A DNA stretch of 64,000 nucleotides from Desulfacinum sp. (lineage in GTDB: Bacteria > Desulfobacterota > Syntrophobacteria > Syntrophobacterales > DSM-9756), in the NCBI GenBank assembly GCA_014359885.1, contig JACIYN010000002.1:1-64000 (forward strand), written 5' to 3'. A program made the translations under genes and the position numbers. Under the pieces are notes generated by a model, which made no database searches, was not told the DNA's origin, and worked only from the letters and a program-made list of their open reading frames with translations. The stretch's first letter is position 1. The number at the start of each line of letters is the position of its first letter. This document shows, piece by piece, positions 8,919 to 18,385 of the stretch.

Positions 8919-10136
8919 TCAGCCGTTCGCTTGGAACCAGGCCTCCAGTCGGTCCATGGCTTCATCCAGTTCCTCTTCCGAGCCGCCGAAGGACAACCGG
9001 ATGTGCCCTTCCCCATCCGGGCCGAAGGCGGCACCGGGAATGGTGATCACCCGGGCCTCGTGGAGGAGGCGAAGCGCCACGGTCATGGAATCCTCGGCCA
9101 GGCCGTGGGTTCGCACCATGAGGTAGTAAGCCCCTTTCGGTCTCACGTAGGACACCCAGCGCGCCATGGCGTCCAGCCGCCGGCAGACCCTGTCCCGGCG
9201 GGCCTCCAGGACCCTTCGAAACTCCTGCACGCAATCCTGCGGACCTTCGAGGGCGGCCAGGGCCGCCACCTGGGACGGGGTGGGGGCACAGATGGCCGCC
9301 GCATCGTGCACTTTCATGATCTGGTCCAGGAGCTCCCCGTCTCCCACCACGGCGCCCACCCGCCATCCGGTCATGGCGTATTTCTTGGAAAAGCTGAAGA
9401 AGCCCAGCACCTGCTTTCGCAATTCGGGCATGCCCAGGAGACTCACGTGGGATTCGCCGTCGTAGGTGAGAAAGTCGTAGGTTTCATCGCTAAGAATGAA
9501 AAAACCCCTCTCCAGGGCCAGCTGGGCCACGGCCCGGAGCGCCTCCCGGCCGAAGACGGCCCCCGTGGGGTTGTGGGGGCTGCAGAGCACCAGAGCCTTG
9601 GTGCGGTCGCTCACCTTTGCGCGGACCGCCTCCGGATCCAGCCCCCAGTCCTCCCGGCGCAGGGGAAAGAAGACCGGCCTGCCCTCCGCCAGCAGCACCT
9701 GCTCGATGTGGGAAGCGTAATTGGGGGAAGGAAGGAGCACCTCGTCGCCCCGGTCCACCAGGGTGAGCATGGCCGCGCACAGCCCTTCCATGGCCCCCAC
9801 GGTGATGCAAACCTCCCGGTCCGGATCCACGGAAAGGCCCCGCTCTTTCCGAAGCGATTCGGCTAAGGCCCGTCGCAAGGCCGGAAGGCCCGGCCCCAGG
9901 CTGTATTTTCCGATCCAGGGGTCTTCGCGAAGCGACCGGCAGACGACCTCCGCGATATGGGCGGGGGTCGGAAAAGACGGAATCCCCTGCCCCAGGGAGA
10001 CGCACCCGGGGACCTTTTCGGCCAAAAGCGGCATCTCCTTGATGGCCGAGACGGCGATCCCCCGCACCCGCCGGCTGATCCCCTCCTGCCGGTAGCGCTT
10101 GCCCGCGGCTTCCAATGCCGACCGTTGGATGCTCAT
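8919..10136 (-). CDS. Class I/II PLP-dependent aminotransferase
   Basis: The enzyme has 405 aa when started at the ATG at 10136 (MSIQRSALEAAG). The ORF track extends it to 465 aa only because the upstream heptamer array is open in this frame. Fold-type I features are visible: SLGQGIPSFPTP near the N-terminus, SPHNPTGA in the cofactor region and the lysine motif SFSKKYAMTGWRVG that carries pyridoxal phosphate. Length and motifs fit aspartate/aromatic-type aminotransferases; the exact substrate cannot be assigned. No strong ribosome-binding site is seen because the array abuts the start. GlcD lies upstream on the same strand, separated by about 315 bp of repeats. Confidence 0.88.
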   Translation of the reverse strand: MSIQRSALEAAGKRYRQEGISRRVRGIAVSAIKEMPLLAEKVPGCVSLGQGIPSFPTPAHIAEVVCRSLREDPWIGKYSLGPGLPALRRALAESLRKERGLSVDPDREVCITVGAMEGLCAAMLTLVDRGDEVLLPSPNYASHIEQVLLAEGRPVFFPLRREDWGLDPEAVRAKVSDRTKALVLCSPHNPTGAVFGREALRAVAQLALERGFFILSDETYDFLTYDGESHVSLLGMPELRKQVLGFFSFSKKYAMTGWRVGAVVGDGELLDQIMKVHDAAAICAPTPSQVAALAALEGPQDCVQEFRRVLEARRDRVCRRLDAMARWVSYVRPKGAYYLMVRTHGLAEDSMTVALRLLHEARVITIPGAAFGPDGEGHIRLSFGGSEEELDEAMDRLEAWFQANG

Positions 10137-10137
10137 G

Positions 10138-10249
10138 CCGTAATCCGTGGTCCGTGATCCGTAATCCGTAATCCGTGGTCCGTAATCCGTGGTCCGTGAT
10201 CCGTGGTCCGTGATCCGTGGTCCGTGATCCGTGGTCCGTGGTCGGTGAT
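10138..10249. repeat. CCGTRRT heptamer array, 16 units
   Basis: Sixteen consecutive 7-bp units fit CCGT(A/G)(A/G)T, mixing CCGTAAT, CCGTGGT and CCGTGAT in no fixed order; the last is CGGTGAT. The array directly abuts the start codon of the minus-strand aminotransferase gene. As read on the minus strand it translates to DHG/DYG-rich peptides, which explains the false N-terminal extension in the ORF track. Confidence 0.92.
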
Positions 10250-10309
10250 CAGCTATGGGTTGTCGGTTCTTGTCTGCCCAGCGGAATCTTTCTCGTGCGC
10301 GAGGGATCT

Positions 10310-10350
10310 GGGACAATCCCCCCTGGCCCCCCTTTGAAAAAGGGGGGAAC
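10310..10350. repeat. Widespread CCCCCCT...AGGGGGG hairpin repeat
   Basis: CAATCCCCCCTGGCCCCCCTTTGAAAAAGGGGGGAAC is a copy of the common intergenic hairpin also present near 8.69 kb. It lies between two heptamer arrays. Confidence 0.7.
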
Positions 10351-10366
10351 TTTCAACCGTTACCCT

Positions 10367-10457
10367 TCACCCATCACTCGTCACTCCTCACTCGTCACCC
10401 CTCACCCCGTCACCCATCACTCGTCACTCCTCACTCCTCACTCCTCACCCGTCACTC
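10367..10457. repeat. TCACYCN heptamer array
   Basis: About thirteen copies of a 7-bp unit (TCACTCG, TCACTCC, TCACCCC, TCACCCG, TCACTCA) with one extra base in the middle. In reverse complement it is the GAGTGAY family seen at 8.5 and 20.8 kb. It runs into the end of the minus-strand glcD gene and contains its stop codon. Confidence 0.9.
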
Positions 10458-11870
10458 ATCAAAGAGTTTTCCCGGATTGAGGATCCCGCCAGGGTCCAGC
10501 AGCCGTTTGATGTCCCGTTGCAGACGGATGCTTTCCGGGGCGAGCTCCATGGGAAGAAAACGCCTTTTGGCCATGCCGATCCCGTGTTCCCCGCTGATGG
10601 TGCCGTCGCGCCGGAGGACTTCCGCCAGGATCCGCCGGACGCCCGCTTCCACCTTCTCCGTCGGCGCCTCGCCGGATGCGGTGATGTTCAGGTGGATGTT
10701 GCCGTCGCCCGCATGGCCGAAGCAATAGATCTCCAGCCCGGTCTCCGCCTCCAGTTCCGGAACCATGGAAACGAAGGGCGCGATCTGGCCCAGGGGCACC
10801 ACCACGTCTTCGGGGATGTAGACGGGGGCGGCCTCCTCGATCCTGAGCGACACCTGACGGCGCACGTCCCACATGCGCTCTCGCTTGGCGGCATCAGGGG
10901 CCAGCAGCACATCGGCGGCGCCCTTTTCCAGGCACACCGAGCCCATCCGCTCCATCTCGCGCCGGATCACGTCCGGATGGCCGTCGGATTCCAGGAGAAG
11001 AAACGCCCCGGCGTGGGCGGCGCCTTCGAAGGGCAGCAGGTCCCCCACCCGGTCCAGGCAGCGCCGGTCCAGGAACTCGGCGGTGGACGGAACGATCCCC
11101 GACGTGAGGACCCCGTGCACGGCTTCCATGGCCTGGACCATGTCCGAAAAAAGCGCCACGAGGGTGGTTACGGCGGGCGGGCGGGGCACCAGCTTGAGGA
11201 TCAGCTTGGTGATGACCCCCAGGGTTCCTTCGGATCCCACCATCAGGCGGGTGAGATCGTAGCCCACCACCCCCTTTCGGGTCTGGACGCCGGTTTGGAC
11301 CACGCTTCCCGTGGGAAGGACCACCTCCAGGCCCAGCACGTAGTCCCGGGTGGTGCCGTACTTGACGCAGGCAGGGCCGCCGGCGTTGGTGGCGGCGTTC
11401 CCTCCGATGGAGCAGGTGTCGTAGCTCGCCGGGTCGGGCGGATAGAAAAGCCCCTCCCCGGCGGCCGCCTTTTTGAGGTCCCCGTTGATGACCCCCGGTT
11501 CCACCACGGCGATGAGGTTCACCGGGTCCACGTCCAGAATGCGGTTCATGGCGGAGCAGTCCAGCACCACGCCGCCCAGAACCGGCACCGCCCCGCCGGC
11601 CAGGCCCGTTCCCAGCCCCCGGGGCGTGACGGGAAAGCGGCAGCGGTTGGCCAGCTGAAAGAGCCTTTGGACTTGGGGCGCTTCGGAAGCCTTCACCACG
11701 GCTTCCGGCATGTGGCGAAGCCGGCTGGCGTCCTCGGCATAGTCCGCCATGCGGCCCGGATCGGTGACGAGCTTGTCGGGGCCCACCGCATCCCGAAGGC
11801 GTTCCAGCACGTCTTTCGTGATCGGGCGGTACGATCGGAGCGTTTCCTTGGGCATCGATGGGTGGCTCAT
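10452..11870 (-). CDS. glcD: FAD-linked oxidase, GlcD / D-lactate dehydrogenase type
   Basis: This 472-aa cytoplasmic flavoprotein oxidises 2-hydroxy acids such as glycolate or D-lactate. The N-terminal FAD-binding PCMH/4 domain contains VTPRGLGTGLAGGAVP and the GGNAATNAGGPACVKYG block. The C-terminal FAD-oxidase domain carries GHAGDGNIHLN and GEHGIGMAKRRF. I prefer the ATG at 11870, nine bases after the stop of the upstream binding-protein gene; 11855 is an alternative. No GlcE or GlcF Fe-S partner is adjacent. Clustering with a binding protein and an aminotransferase suggests 2-hydroxy/keto acid or amino acid catabolism, which is inference. Confidence 0.88.
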   Translation of the reverse strand: MSHPSMPKETLRSYRPITKDVLERLRDAVGPDKLVTDPGRMADYAEDASRLRHMPEAVVKASEAPQVQRLFQLANRCRFPVTPRGLGTGLAGGAVPVLGGVVLDCSAMNRILDVDPVNLIAVVEPGVINGDLKKAAAGEGLFYPPDPASYDTCSIGGNAATNAGGPACVKYGTTRDYVLGLEVVLPTGSVVQTGVQTRKGVVGYDLTRLMVGSEGTLGVITKLILKLVPRPPAVTTLVALFSDMVQAMEAVHGVLTSGIVPSTAEFLDRRCLDRVGDLLPFEGAAHAGAFLLLESDGHPDVIRREMERMGSVCLEKGAADVLLAPDAAKRERMWDVRRQVSLRIEEAAPVYIPEDVVVPLGQIAPFVSMVPELEAETGLEIYCFGHAGDGNIHLNITASGEAPTEKVEAGVRRILAEVLRRDGTISGEHGIGMAKRRFLPMELAPESIRLQRDIKRLLDPGGILNPGKLFDE

Positions 11871-11878
11871 GCAGGGCG

Positions 11879-12637
11879 CTACGGCTTGTACTTTTCCACC
11901 AGCTCGTCCCACTTGGGCGAATTCATGAGCCGCTGCAGTCCTTCGTTGAGCAGGTTCAGGAGCTCCGCATCCCCCTTGCGGACACCGTAGGCGAAGGCCT
12001 CTTCCGGCATCCCGAAGGTTCCCAAAATCTTCACCGGCTTTTCCCGGGCGATGTCCTTGGCCGGCGCGTCATCCATGGCGGCGGCCACGATCCGGCCGTT
12101 CACCACGTCCTCAGCGGCCAGCGGGGCGGAATCATAATAGACCAACTCGAACCGGCGGCCCTTGTCGATGAGGTTTTCCTTCATCCACTTGGCCTCGGAC
12201 GTACCGCGCTGCACGCCCACCTTGTTGCCGTTACCGAGCACGTCATCCACGGTGAGGTTCGAATCCTTCTTGACCACCAGCACCTGCTTGATCTCCCAGT
12301 AGGGGATGGCGTAGTCGATCTGCTTTTTCCGCTCTTCGGTGACACTCAGCCCCGAGGCGATGAGATCAATCTTTCGGTTGGTGAGGCTGGGAATGATGGC
12401 GTCCCAGTCGATGGCCACGTGTTTGACCTTAAAGCCCATTTCCCGGGCGATCCAGTCCAGGGCCTCCACATCGAACCCGGCGGGCTTTCCGTCCTTGTCG
12501 ATGTAGGCGAAAGGCGGGAAATTGGCGTCGATGCCGTTGACGTAAACCTTCTCCTCCGCCTGAACGGGGCCGATCCCCCATCCGAGGGCGACCAGGGCCA
12601 GGGCCAGACTGAGCACGTGGATCCAGCGAAGCTTCAT
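11879..12637 (-). CDS. Extracellular solute-binding protein, family 3 (polar amino acid type)
   Basis: The 252-aa periplasmic binding protein has a signal peptide ending at 'VQAEE'. The start at 12637 is chosen because AGGAGG sits seven bases upstream; the ORF-track ATG at 12643 is too close to it. Family-3 features include NFPPFAYIDKDGKPAGFDVE, WDAIIPSLTNRKIDLIASGLSVTEERKK and GVQRGTSEA. It should bind an amino acid or similar small ligand for an ABC importer. No permease or ATPase gene of that importer is adjacent, so it may serve a remote transporter. Confidence 0.88.
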   Translation of the reverse strand: MKLRWIHVLSLALALVALGWGIGPVQAEEKVYVNGIDANFPPFAYIDKDGKPAGFDVEALDWIAREMGFKVKHVAIDWDAIIPSLTNRKIDLIASGLSVTEERKKQIDYAIPYWEIKQVLVVKKDSNLTVDDVLGNGNKVGVQRGTSEAKWMKENLIDKGRRFELVYYDSAPLAAEDVVNGRIVAAAMDDAPAKDIAREKPVKILGTFGMPEEAFAYGVRKGDAELLNLLNEGLQRLMNSPKWDELVEKYKP

Positions 12638-12690
12638 GGGCATTCCTCCTGTTCGGTTGATAAGACCTTGTCCTGCGATTCCCGAAAACC

Positions 12691-12719
12691 AGTAAAAGAT
12701 TTTGCGAGATTATTCTCAA
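12691..12719 (-). promoter_or_regulatory. Possible sigma-70 promoter for the binding-protein gene
   Basis: On the minus strand TTGAGA and TTTACT are separated by 17 bases, about 50 bases upstream of the binding-protein start. The -10 box is a weak match, so this is tentative. Confidence 0.35.
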
Positions 12720-12888
12720 AGGCGGGGCGGATCAAGGGGAAAGAAGCGGCTCGGTCGTGCAACCGGGAGGAATGGCGCGAGGGGAACCGTGACCGTTTTG
12801 CGGGGGCGGGCTTTACGCCCGCCCGTGCGGACCGCACCATGGAAAAGAATCGCCCCATTCGGGGAGGCCACGTCTTGGCAGGACTGGA

Positions 12889-12920
12889 CTGTAGGGGCGA
12901 ATGATCATTCGCCCCTACAG
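12889..12920. repeat. Dispersed palindromic unit (copy 3)
   Basis: CTGTAGGGGCGAATGATCATTCGCCCCTACAG is a perfect palindrome of 32 bases with a TGATCA centre. Confidence 0.9.
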
Positions 12921-12991
12921 GTGAATGGCGATACGGGGGAAGGACCGGCACCCCGGCCGGGGTCTTGGCTGGGGCTCCTTCGCACAGGCGC

Positions 12992-15364
12992 TCAGGCGCC
13001 CAGCACGTCCCGGACCTTTTCCAGCAGGTCCCGCACCGAAAAGGGCTTTTGAAGGAAAGGCACGTGGCCTTCCAAAATGCCGTGGCGCACCACGGAATCA
13101 TCCGTGTAACCGGACATGAAGAGCAGCCGGACGCCCGGCATTCGTTCTTTGAGCTGATCCGCCAGCCGGGCGCCGCTCATCCCGGGAAGCACCACGTCGG
13201 TGACCACCAGATCGGGGCGGAACCCGCCCTCTTCCACCAACCGCAAAGCCTCTTCGCCACTGCCCACGACCTCCACCCGGTATCCGTACCGTTCCAGAAC
13301 GGCCTTGGCCAATGCTCTCAGCGCGGGCTCGTCTTCCACCACCAGCACCCGCTCTCCCCCCCGGGCCCGTTCCAGGAGCGCTTGGCATTCCTCTTCGTCC
13401 TTGCAGTCCTTTTCCGCGCGGGGAAGATAGATCTTGAACGTGGTGCCCTTGCCCGGCTCCGAATAGACCCAGATATGCCCTCCGGACTGCTTCACGATGC
13501 CGTAGACGGTGGCCAGACCCAGTCCCGTTCCCTTCCCGGCCTCCTTGGTGGTGAAGAAGGGCTCGAAGATCTTGGAAAGAGTCTCCTCATCCATGCCGCA
13601 ACCGGTGTCCGTTATGGATAATTGCACGTAATCGCCCGGAGTCACGTCCGGATGACGGGCCGCGTAGGCCTCGTCCAAATGCACCGAAGCCGTCTCGATG
13701 AGAAGCCTTCCTCCGGTGGGCATGGCGTCCCGGGCGTTCACGGCCAGGTTCAGGATCACCTGCTCCATCTGCCCCGGATCCACTTCCACGGTGGGAAGGT
13801 TTTCGGCCAGGGCCAGCCGCAGGTCGATGTCTTCCCCGATGAGGCGCCGGAGCATCTTGTCCAGGTTCTTCACCAATTCGTTGAGATCCAGTACCACCGG
13901 CTGCAGGGTCTGCTTTCGGCTGAAGGCCAGGAGCTGACGGGTGAGGGACGCGGAACGTTTGGCCGCCGCCACCATCTGCTCCACCATGCGCCGAAGCGGG
14001 TCTTCCGGGTGGATGCGACCCAGGGCGTGCTCCCCGTAGCCCAGGATGATGGTGAGAAGGTTGTTGAAATCATGGGCCACGCCGCCGGCCAGACGCCCCA
14101 CGGCCTCCATCTTCTGGGCCTGGAGGAACTGGGCCTCCAGGGCCTGGCGTTCCCTTTCCTTCTGCATGAGATCCAGGCGCCCCTGGAGGATGGGAGCCAT
14201 CCAGCGGGCCACGTCCTCCACCAGGGCCACGTCGGCTTCCGTATACGGCGTGGGCTTGTTGGCCAGCACCAGGTTTCCGATGAGCCCATCGCGATAGATC
14301 ACGGGGACACTCAAAGCGCGATGGATCGCCACGTGCCCCTGGGGCACCTGGAAAGGACCTTCGGCCACCCGCGTGGCCTTCTCCCGCATGGCCTCTCCCC
14401 AGATCCCCTTCCATTTCTCGGGCGGAAAGACGAAGTGTTTCTCTTCCATTCGGCAGCGGTCCCACACGTCTCCGGAAAGGGTCGGGCACACCCACCGTCC
14501 TTCTTCGTCCACATACCCGAAAATGCCAAGCGGGCTCTCCGTTTCTTCCATCACCACCTGCAGCACCGCCTCGTAGACCCGGTCGTCCACCTGGGTGAGG
14601 AAGATCTCGGCGATGTGGTTTTTCACCGCCAGGAGCCGTTCCGACGCCCGAAGCGCCTCCTGAGCCGCCTTCAGTTCGGTGATGTCGCGGATGGAGACGA
14701 TGGTGGCGGGGTTCCCGTTCCAAACCGTTTCCGCCGTGTTGAGAAGCCCCGTTCCCGCACCGCCGTGACGCCGGGGAAGGTCGATTTCCGCGGGCACGTC
14801 GTTTTTCACGGGATACCCGAAGGGGGTTCCCACCAGGTCCTCCACCGGCCTCCCAAGAAGGGCTTCGGCGGCCGGGTTGGCAAAGACGATGCGCCCGTCG
14901 CGATCCAGCACCAGGATCCCGTCGGCCGTATTCTCCACCAGGGCCCGGATGTTGGCGTCCATTTCCGCCAGGCGCCGGCGTTGCTCCATCATCATGAGGG
15001 CACGCCGCACCGTGTGGGGAAGCTGGGCGATGTGATGGGGCGTCTTGATCACGTAATCGTCCGCCCCCTCCTTCAGGGCCTTGACGGCGATTTCTTCCGA
15101 GCCCGTGCCGGTCACCACGATGACGGGCATATCGGGCTTCCGGGTCTTGACCGCCCGAATGACCTCCAGGCCCTCGAAGCTCAGGATATTGAAATCGGTG
15201 AGCACCACGTGGAGGTCTTCCTCCTCCAGAGCCCTCTCGAAGGATTCCCGGTCGTCGGCTTCCATCAGCAGGTAGTCGCCCTCCACGGACAGGGCATGGC
15301 GGATCAGGGCCCGATCATGGGGTTCGTCGTCCACACACAAGATTCGGATGTGTCGGTCACTCAT
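12992..15364 (-). CDS. Hybrid sensor histidine kinase (REC-PAS-GAF-HisKA-HATPase-REC)
   Basis: This 790-aa soluble protein lacks membrane segments. An N-terminal receiver domain covers about residues 1-120, with the acceptor Asp in VVLTDFN near 57. A PAS domain follows at about 140-240 and a GAF-like domain at about 260-400. The HisKA dimerisation domain has the phosphorylatable His in GGVAHDFNN near 431. The HATPase domain has the NARDA, DTGCGM and GKGTGLGL boxes. A C-terminal receiver starts near 675, with its acceptor Asp in [10 protein letters not shown]. The ATG is six bases after the stop of the response-regulator gene, so the two are co-transcribed. It probably acts late in a phosphorelay with the two upstream genes. 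Confidence 0.92.
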   Translation of the reverse strand: MSDRHIRILCVDDEPHDRALIRHALSVEGDYLLMEADDRESFERALEEEDLHVVLTDFNILSFEGLEVIRAVKTRKPDMPVIVVTGTGSEEIAVKALKEGADDYVIKTPHHIAQLPHTVRRALMMMEQRRRLAEMDANIRALVENTADGILVLDRDGRIVFANPAAEALLGRPVEDLVGTPFGYPVKNDVPAEIDLPRRHGGAGTGLLNTAETVWNGNPATIVSIRDITELKAAQEALRASERLLAVKNHIAEIFLTQVDDRVYEAVLQVVMEETESPLGIFGYVDEEGRWVCPTLSGDVWDRCRMEEKHFVFPPEKWKGIWGEAMREKATRVAEGPFQVPQGHVAIHRALSVPVIYRDGLIGNLVLANKPTPYTEADVALVEDVARWMAPILQGRLDLMQKERERQALEAQFLQAQKMEAVGRLAGGVAHDFNNLLTIILGYGEHALGRIHPEDPLRRMVEQMVAAAKRSASLTRQLLAFSRKQTLQPVVLDLNELVKNLDKMLRRLIGEDIDLRLALAENLPTVEVDPGQMEQVILNLAVNARDAMPTGGRLLIETASVHLDEAYAARHPDVTPGDYVQLSITDTGCGMDEETLSKIFEPFFTTKEAGKGTGLGLATVYGIVKQSGGHIWVYSEPGKGTTFKIYLPRAEKDCKDEEECQALLERARGGERVLVVEDEPALRALAKAVLERYGYRVEVVGSGEEALRLVEEGGFRPDLVVTDVVLPGMSGARLADQLKERMPGVRLLFMSGYTDDSVVRHGILEGHVPFLQKPFSVRDLLEKVRDVLGA

Positions 15365-15370
15365 GGGCCA

Positions 15371-15835
15371 TTATCCTTCCATCGCAACCGGAACCGGCGG
15401 CGGCACGTTGAGCGTCAGCCAGTAGGTGCACAGGTTTTGAATCACCTCCAGAAAGCCGTAGAAACTGAGGGGTTTCACCAGGTAGGAATTGACCCCGTAG
15501 TCGTAGCCCAGGGCCCGATCCCTTTCCTCCTGGGAGGAGGTGAGGATGATCACGGGAATGCGCTTGATTCCCGGGGTGTCCTTGATGATCTTCAGCACTT
15601 CCAGTCCGCTCAGGCCCGGGAGCTTGAGATCCAGCAGGATGTAGTCGGGAAGCGGATGGGCCGTTCGGTCCGCGTAATCCCCCCGACCCAGGAGATAGTC
15701 CAAGGCCTTTTCGCCCGTTTCCGCCACGCGCACCTCGTTATCCAGATGCGCCTCGCGGAAGGCGTTGAGGGCCAATTCCGCGTCCATGGGATCGTCTTCC
15801 ACCAGCAGGATCATGGCCTTTCTGGATTCGGGCAT
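15371..15835 (-). CDS. Single-domain response regulator (Rcp1-like receiver)
   Basis: This 154-aa stand-alone receiver domain has no output domain. Acidic residues in LLVEDDPMD, the acceptor Asp in DYILLDLKLPG, the Thr/Ser in ILTSS and the Lys in YLVKPLSF are all present. The start at 15835 has an AAGGAT six to seven bases upstream; the ORF-track start at 15868 adds a Lys-rich leader. Its fold class (long loops, LNAFREAHLDN) resembles Rcp1-type regulators that take phosphate from multi-PAS kinases. It sits between two kinases on the same strand and may shuttle phosphate between them. Confidence 0.9.
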   Translation of the reverse strand: MPESRKAMILLVEDDPMDAELALNAFREAHLDNEVRVAETGEKALDYLLGRGDYADRTAHPLPDYILLDLKLPGLSGLEVLKIIKDTPGIKRIPVIILTSSQEERDRALGYDYGVNSYLVKPLSFYGFLEVIQNLCTYWLTLNVPPPVPVAMEG

Positions 15836-15910
15836 CGAATCATCCTTCGGCATCTTTTTGCAAAGCATTGTGTCATTCTATGAATCATTTCCATTTGTGT
15901 TCATTCGCGT

Positions 15911-18385
15911 TCATTCGCGGTTTCCTTTGCCGTGAGCAGGCCATCGGATCTCAAACTCCGTCCCCTTCTCCGGCTCCGAGGCCAGGCGGATCGTCCCCCC
16001 CAGGAGGCTCACCGCCTTCTTCACCAGGGCCAGCCCGATCCCGGTACCGGGATACGCCGTGCGGGGATGCAGCCGCTGAAAGATATTGAAGATCCTCTCG
16101 TGATGGGCCGGATCAATCCCGATTCCGTTGTCCGACACCGTGAGAACCGCTTCGCTTCCTTCCATGCGGAAAGCGATCCGCACCCGGTGTCCGGCATCCT
16201 CCCTCCGGTACTTGAGCGCATTGTCCACCAGGTTGGAAAGGATCTGCTGAAGCAGGGTTCGATCCGCCCACACCGAGGAAACCGCCAGGTCCAAAACCAG
16301 CTCCGTTTCGCCGGAGCGGATAGTCTCCTCATACGGCTGGAGAACGTCTTCCACGAAGGGCTCCAGCTCGATGACTTCCGGGGTCACGGCCTTCCGGCCC
16401 AGCCGCGAGTAGTTCAAGAGATCCGAGATGAGGTCTCCCATGCGCTCGGAGGCTTCCAGGATGTGGTCGAAATAGCGCCGCCCCTCCTCGTTCAAGGCCT
16501 CCCGGTGGCGCCGGGCGATGATTTCCGCAAACCCGCTGATGGCCCGGAGCGGCGCCCGAAGGTCGTGGGAGACGGAAAAGATGAAGGCCTCCAATTCCTT
16601 GTTGGCTTCGGTGAGCTGGGCAGTCCGCTGCGCCACGCGCAGCTCCAGTTCGGCCGCCAGTTCTTTTAGGGCCCGCTCCGCCCGGACGCGCTCCGTGATG
16701 TCCATCCCCACGGAGATCAGGCACTGGGTCCCCTGGAGAACCAACGGTTCGCAGGAAAAGAGCATGTGGCGGATCTCGCCGTTTTTCATCCGAAGATCCA
16801 GGTCCAAGTTCGTCACGCGCCCTCGGGTCCGAAGCTGTTTCAGCAGTCGCCGTCGGTCCGTGGGGTCGCGCCACAGGCCGATTTCCAAGGTGGTCCGCCC
16901 GATCATCTCTTCCCGGCCGTATCCCGTGACTTCACAATAAGTATCGTTGACGTCCAACACCAGGGCATCTTCCAGACGGGTGATGCTCATGAGGAGGGGG
17001 GCCGACCGGAAGGCCTTGGCGAATTTCTCCTCGCTTTCGCGAAGGGCCCGTTCCGCCCGCACCCGCTCGGTGATGTCGAGAGCCGTGAACGTCACCCCGT
17101 GGGACAGATCCTGCGGATCGATGGGGCACGAACTGAGCAGGACCTCCAGGATGCGCCCGTCCTTTCGCCGCCAGCGGGTTTCCACCGTGCCCGTGCCCTT
17201 CTGAGCGATCTGGCGGTACTTTTCCCGGCCCACGAATTCAAACTCCTCGTCGCTCGGGTAGAGGATCCGCGCACTTCGCCCCAGGAGTTCATGGCGGGAG
17301 TAGCCCGCCATTCGGCACAACTGCTCGTTGGCCTCGTGAATCACCCGGTTTTTCACCATACCGATGCCCACGGGAGCGGCCCGGAAGATGCTCTGCAACG
17401 TGGATTCGCTCTCCCGAAGCTCTTCCTCGGCCGCCCTTCGCTCCGTCACATCCTGGACGAACCCCACGGATCGCACGATGCGCCCATCGGTTCCCCGGAT
17501 ATGTTCACACTTTTCGAAGACCGTCCGAATCCGCCCGTCCTTGGGCCGAACGATCCGGTGTTCCATCTCGTAACCGTCCCTTCCTTGGCGAACGGACTCC
17601 GAATAGGCCCGGTCCACCCGGCCCCGGTCGTCTGGATGGACACACTGGAGGAACAACTCGTAGGAAGGCGGTGTGTCGGGATCCACGCCGAACAGGCGGG
17701 AGACTTCCGGAGACCAGGTGAGACGGCGGCTTTCCACGTCGTATTCCCAGGATCCGATGCGGGCGATGGACTGGGTCTTTTGAAGCATCTCCATGTTCCG
17801 GCGGAGATCTTCTTCCGAACGCCGGCGCCGGGCCTCCATGGCCAGCAGCTGGCCCAATAGGACCGTGGCGGGCGGATAGATGAGGAGGACCGGAAAAGCG
17901 ATTCGCTTCAAGACGCCGAGGCCCATGGGCCAAGGGAGGGTGAGCATCCAAAGGAGCATGAGAACATGGACGGCAAGTCCCAGGAAGAAAAGAGAACCGG
18001 CTCCCACTTCTTCCGGCCGCCCCTTCATCCGGCGATGCCAGAGGATACCCGCCAGGGCCGAGGTGGCGATCACCCCTATGCCGGTCCAGGCTCCCACGCC
18101 CCCTAGATGAAACCGATAAGCCGCGGCCATGGCCGCGGCCACCGCTCCCGTAACGGGGCCGCCGAAAAGCCCGGCCAGGGACAAGATGATGGACCGCCCG
18201 TCGAAGATGAGTCCCGGGCCGTAGCGGAAGGGGAGCTGCATGCCCACCACGGTGACGAAGCCGAACAGGAGGCCGCCCAGGACCCGTTTCACCCAATCTT
18301 GTGGAAAACGCAGGCGGTCCAACAGGTTGTAGGTGGCGCTCAAGGCCACCAGCAACGCCACATTCAAAACGAGATCGCGGTACAC
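15911..18385 (-). CDS. Membrane sensor histidine kinase with 5TM-LytS-like input and three PAS domains
   Basis: The 824-aa kinase begins with five to six hydrophobic helices (residues 1-190), including LIFDGRSIILSLAGLFGGPVTG, which is typical of the 5TMR-LYT sensory module. Three PAS/PAC units follow at about 205-320, 330-445 and 455-570, each ending in a DITER/DVTER motif. A coiled-coil linker leads to HisKA (SVSHDLRAPLRAI, about 600) and a HATPase domain with NALKYR, DNGIGI and PGTGIGLAL. It heads the three-gene sensory operon. The signal is unknown; LytS-type modules often sense small metabolites or envelope state. Confidence 0.9.
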   Translation of the reverse strand: MYRDLVLNVALLVALSATYNLLDRLRFPQDWVKRVLGGLLFGFVTVVGMQLPFRYGPGLIFDGRSIILSLAGLFGGPVTGAVAAAMAAAYRFHLGGVGAWTGIGVIATSALAGILWHRRMKGRPEEVGAGSLFFLGLAVHVLMLLWMLTLPWPMGLGVLKRIAFPVLLIYPPATVLLGQLLAMEARRRRSEEDLRRNMEMLQKTQSIARIGSWEYDVESRRLTWSPEVSRLFGVDPDTPPSYELFLQCVHPDDRGRVDRAYSESVRQGRDGYEMEHRIVRPKDGRIRTVFEKCEHIRGTDGRIVRSVGFVQDVTERRAAEEELRESESTLQSIFRAAPVGIGMVKNRVIHEANEQLCRMAGYSRHELLGRSARILYPSDEEFEFVGREKYRQIAQKGTGTVETRWRRKDGRILEVLLSSCPIDPQDLSHGVTFTALDITERVRAERALRESEEKFAKAFRSAPLLMSITRLEDALVLDVNDTYCEVTGYGREEMIGRTTLEIGLWRDPTDRRRLLKQLRTRGRVTNLDLDLRMKNGEIRHMLFSCEPLVLQGTQCLISVGMDITERVRAERALKELAAELELRVAQRTAQLTEANKELEAFIFSVSHDLRAPLRAISGFAEIIARRHREALNEEGRRYFDHILEASERMGDLISDLLNYSRLGRKAVTPEVIELEPFVEDVLQPYEETIRSGETELVLDLAVSSVWADRTLLQQILSNLVDNALKYRREDAGHRVRIAFRMEGSEAVLTVSDNGIGIDPAHHERIFNIFQRLHPRTAYPGTGIGLALVKKAVSLLGGTIRLASEPEKGTEFEIRWPAHGKGNRE

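Larger units (their letters stand above)
12644..12991. other. Intergenic region with promoter and dispersed palindromes
   Basis: No gene is supported. The right part holds a GGGCGGGCTTTACGCCCGCCC palindrome (about 12806) followed by a GTGCGGACCGCACC element, an AGGCCACGTCTTGG block that recurs near 18566, and palindrome copy 3. Confidence 0.7.

Noticed and set aside
8535-9126. Small plus-strand ORFs
   Set aside because: They run through dispersed palindromes and into the antisense of the aminotransferase gene.
10137-10316. N-terminal 60-residue extension of the aminotransferase
   Set aside because: The codons are the heptamer array read in an open frame (repeated DHG/DYG peptides). The family starts at about the chosen Met.
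10138-10457. Heptamer arrays as CRISPR arrays
   Set aside because: Units are 7 bp and contiguous, without spacers. They do not resemble CRISPR repeats.
13622-15883. 753-aa plus-strand ORF
   Set aside because: Shadow of the hybrid histidine kinase on the minus strand.
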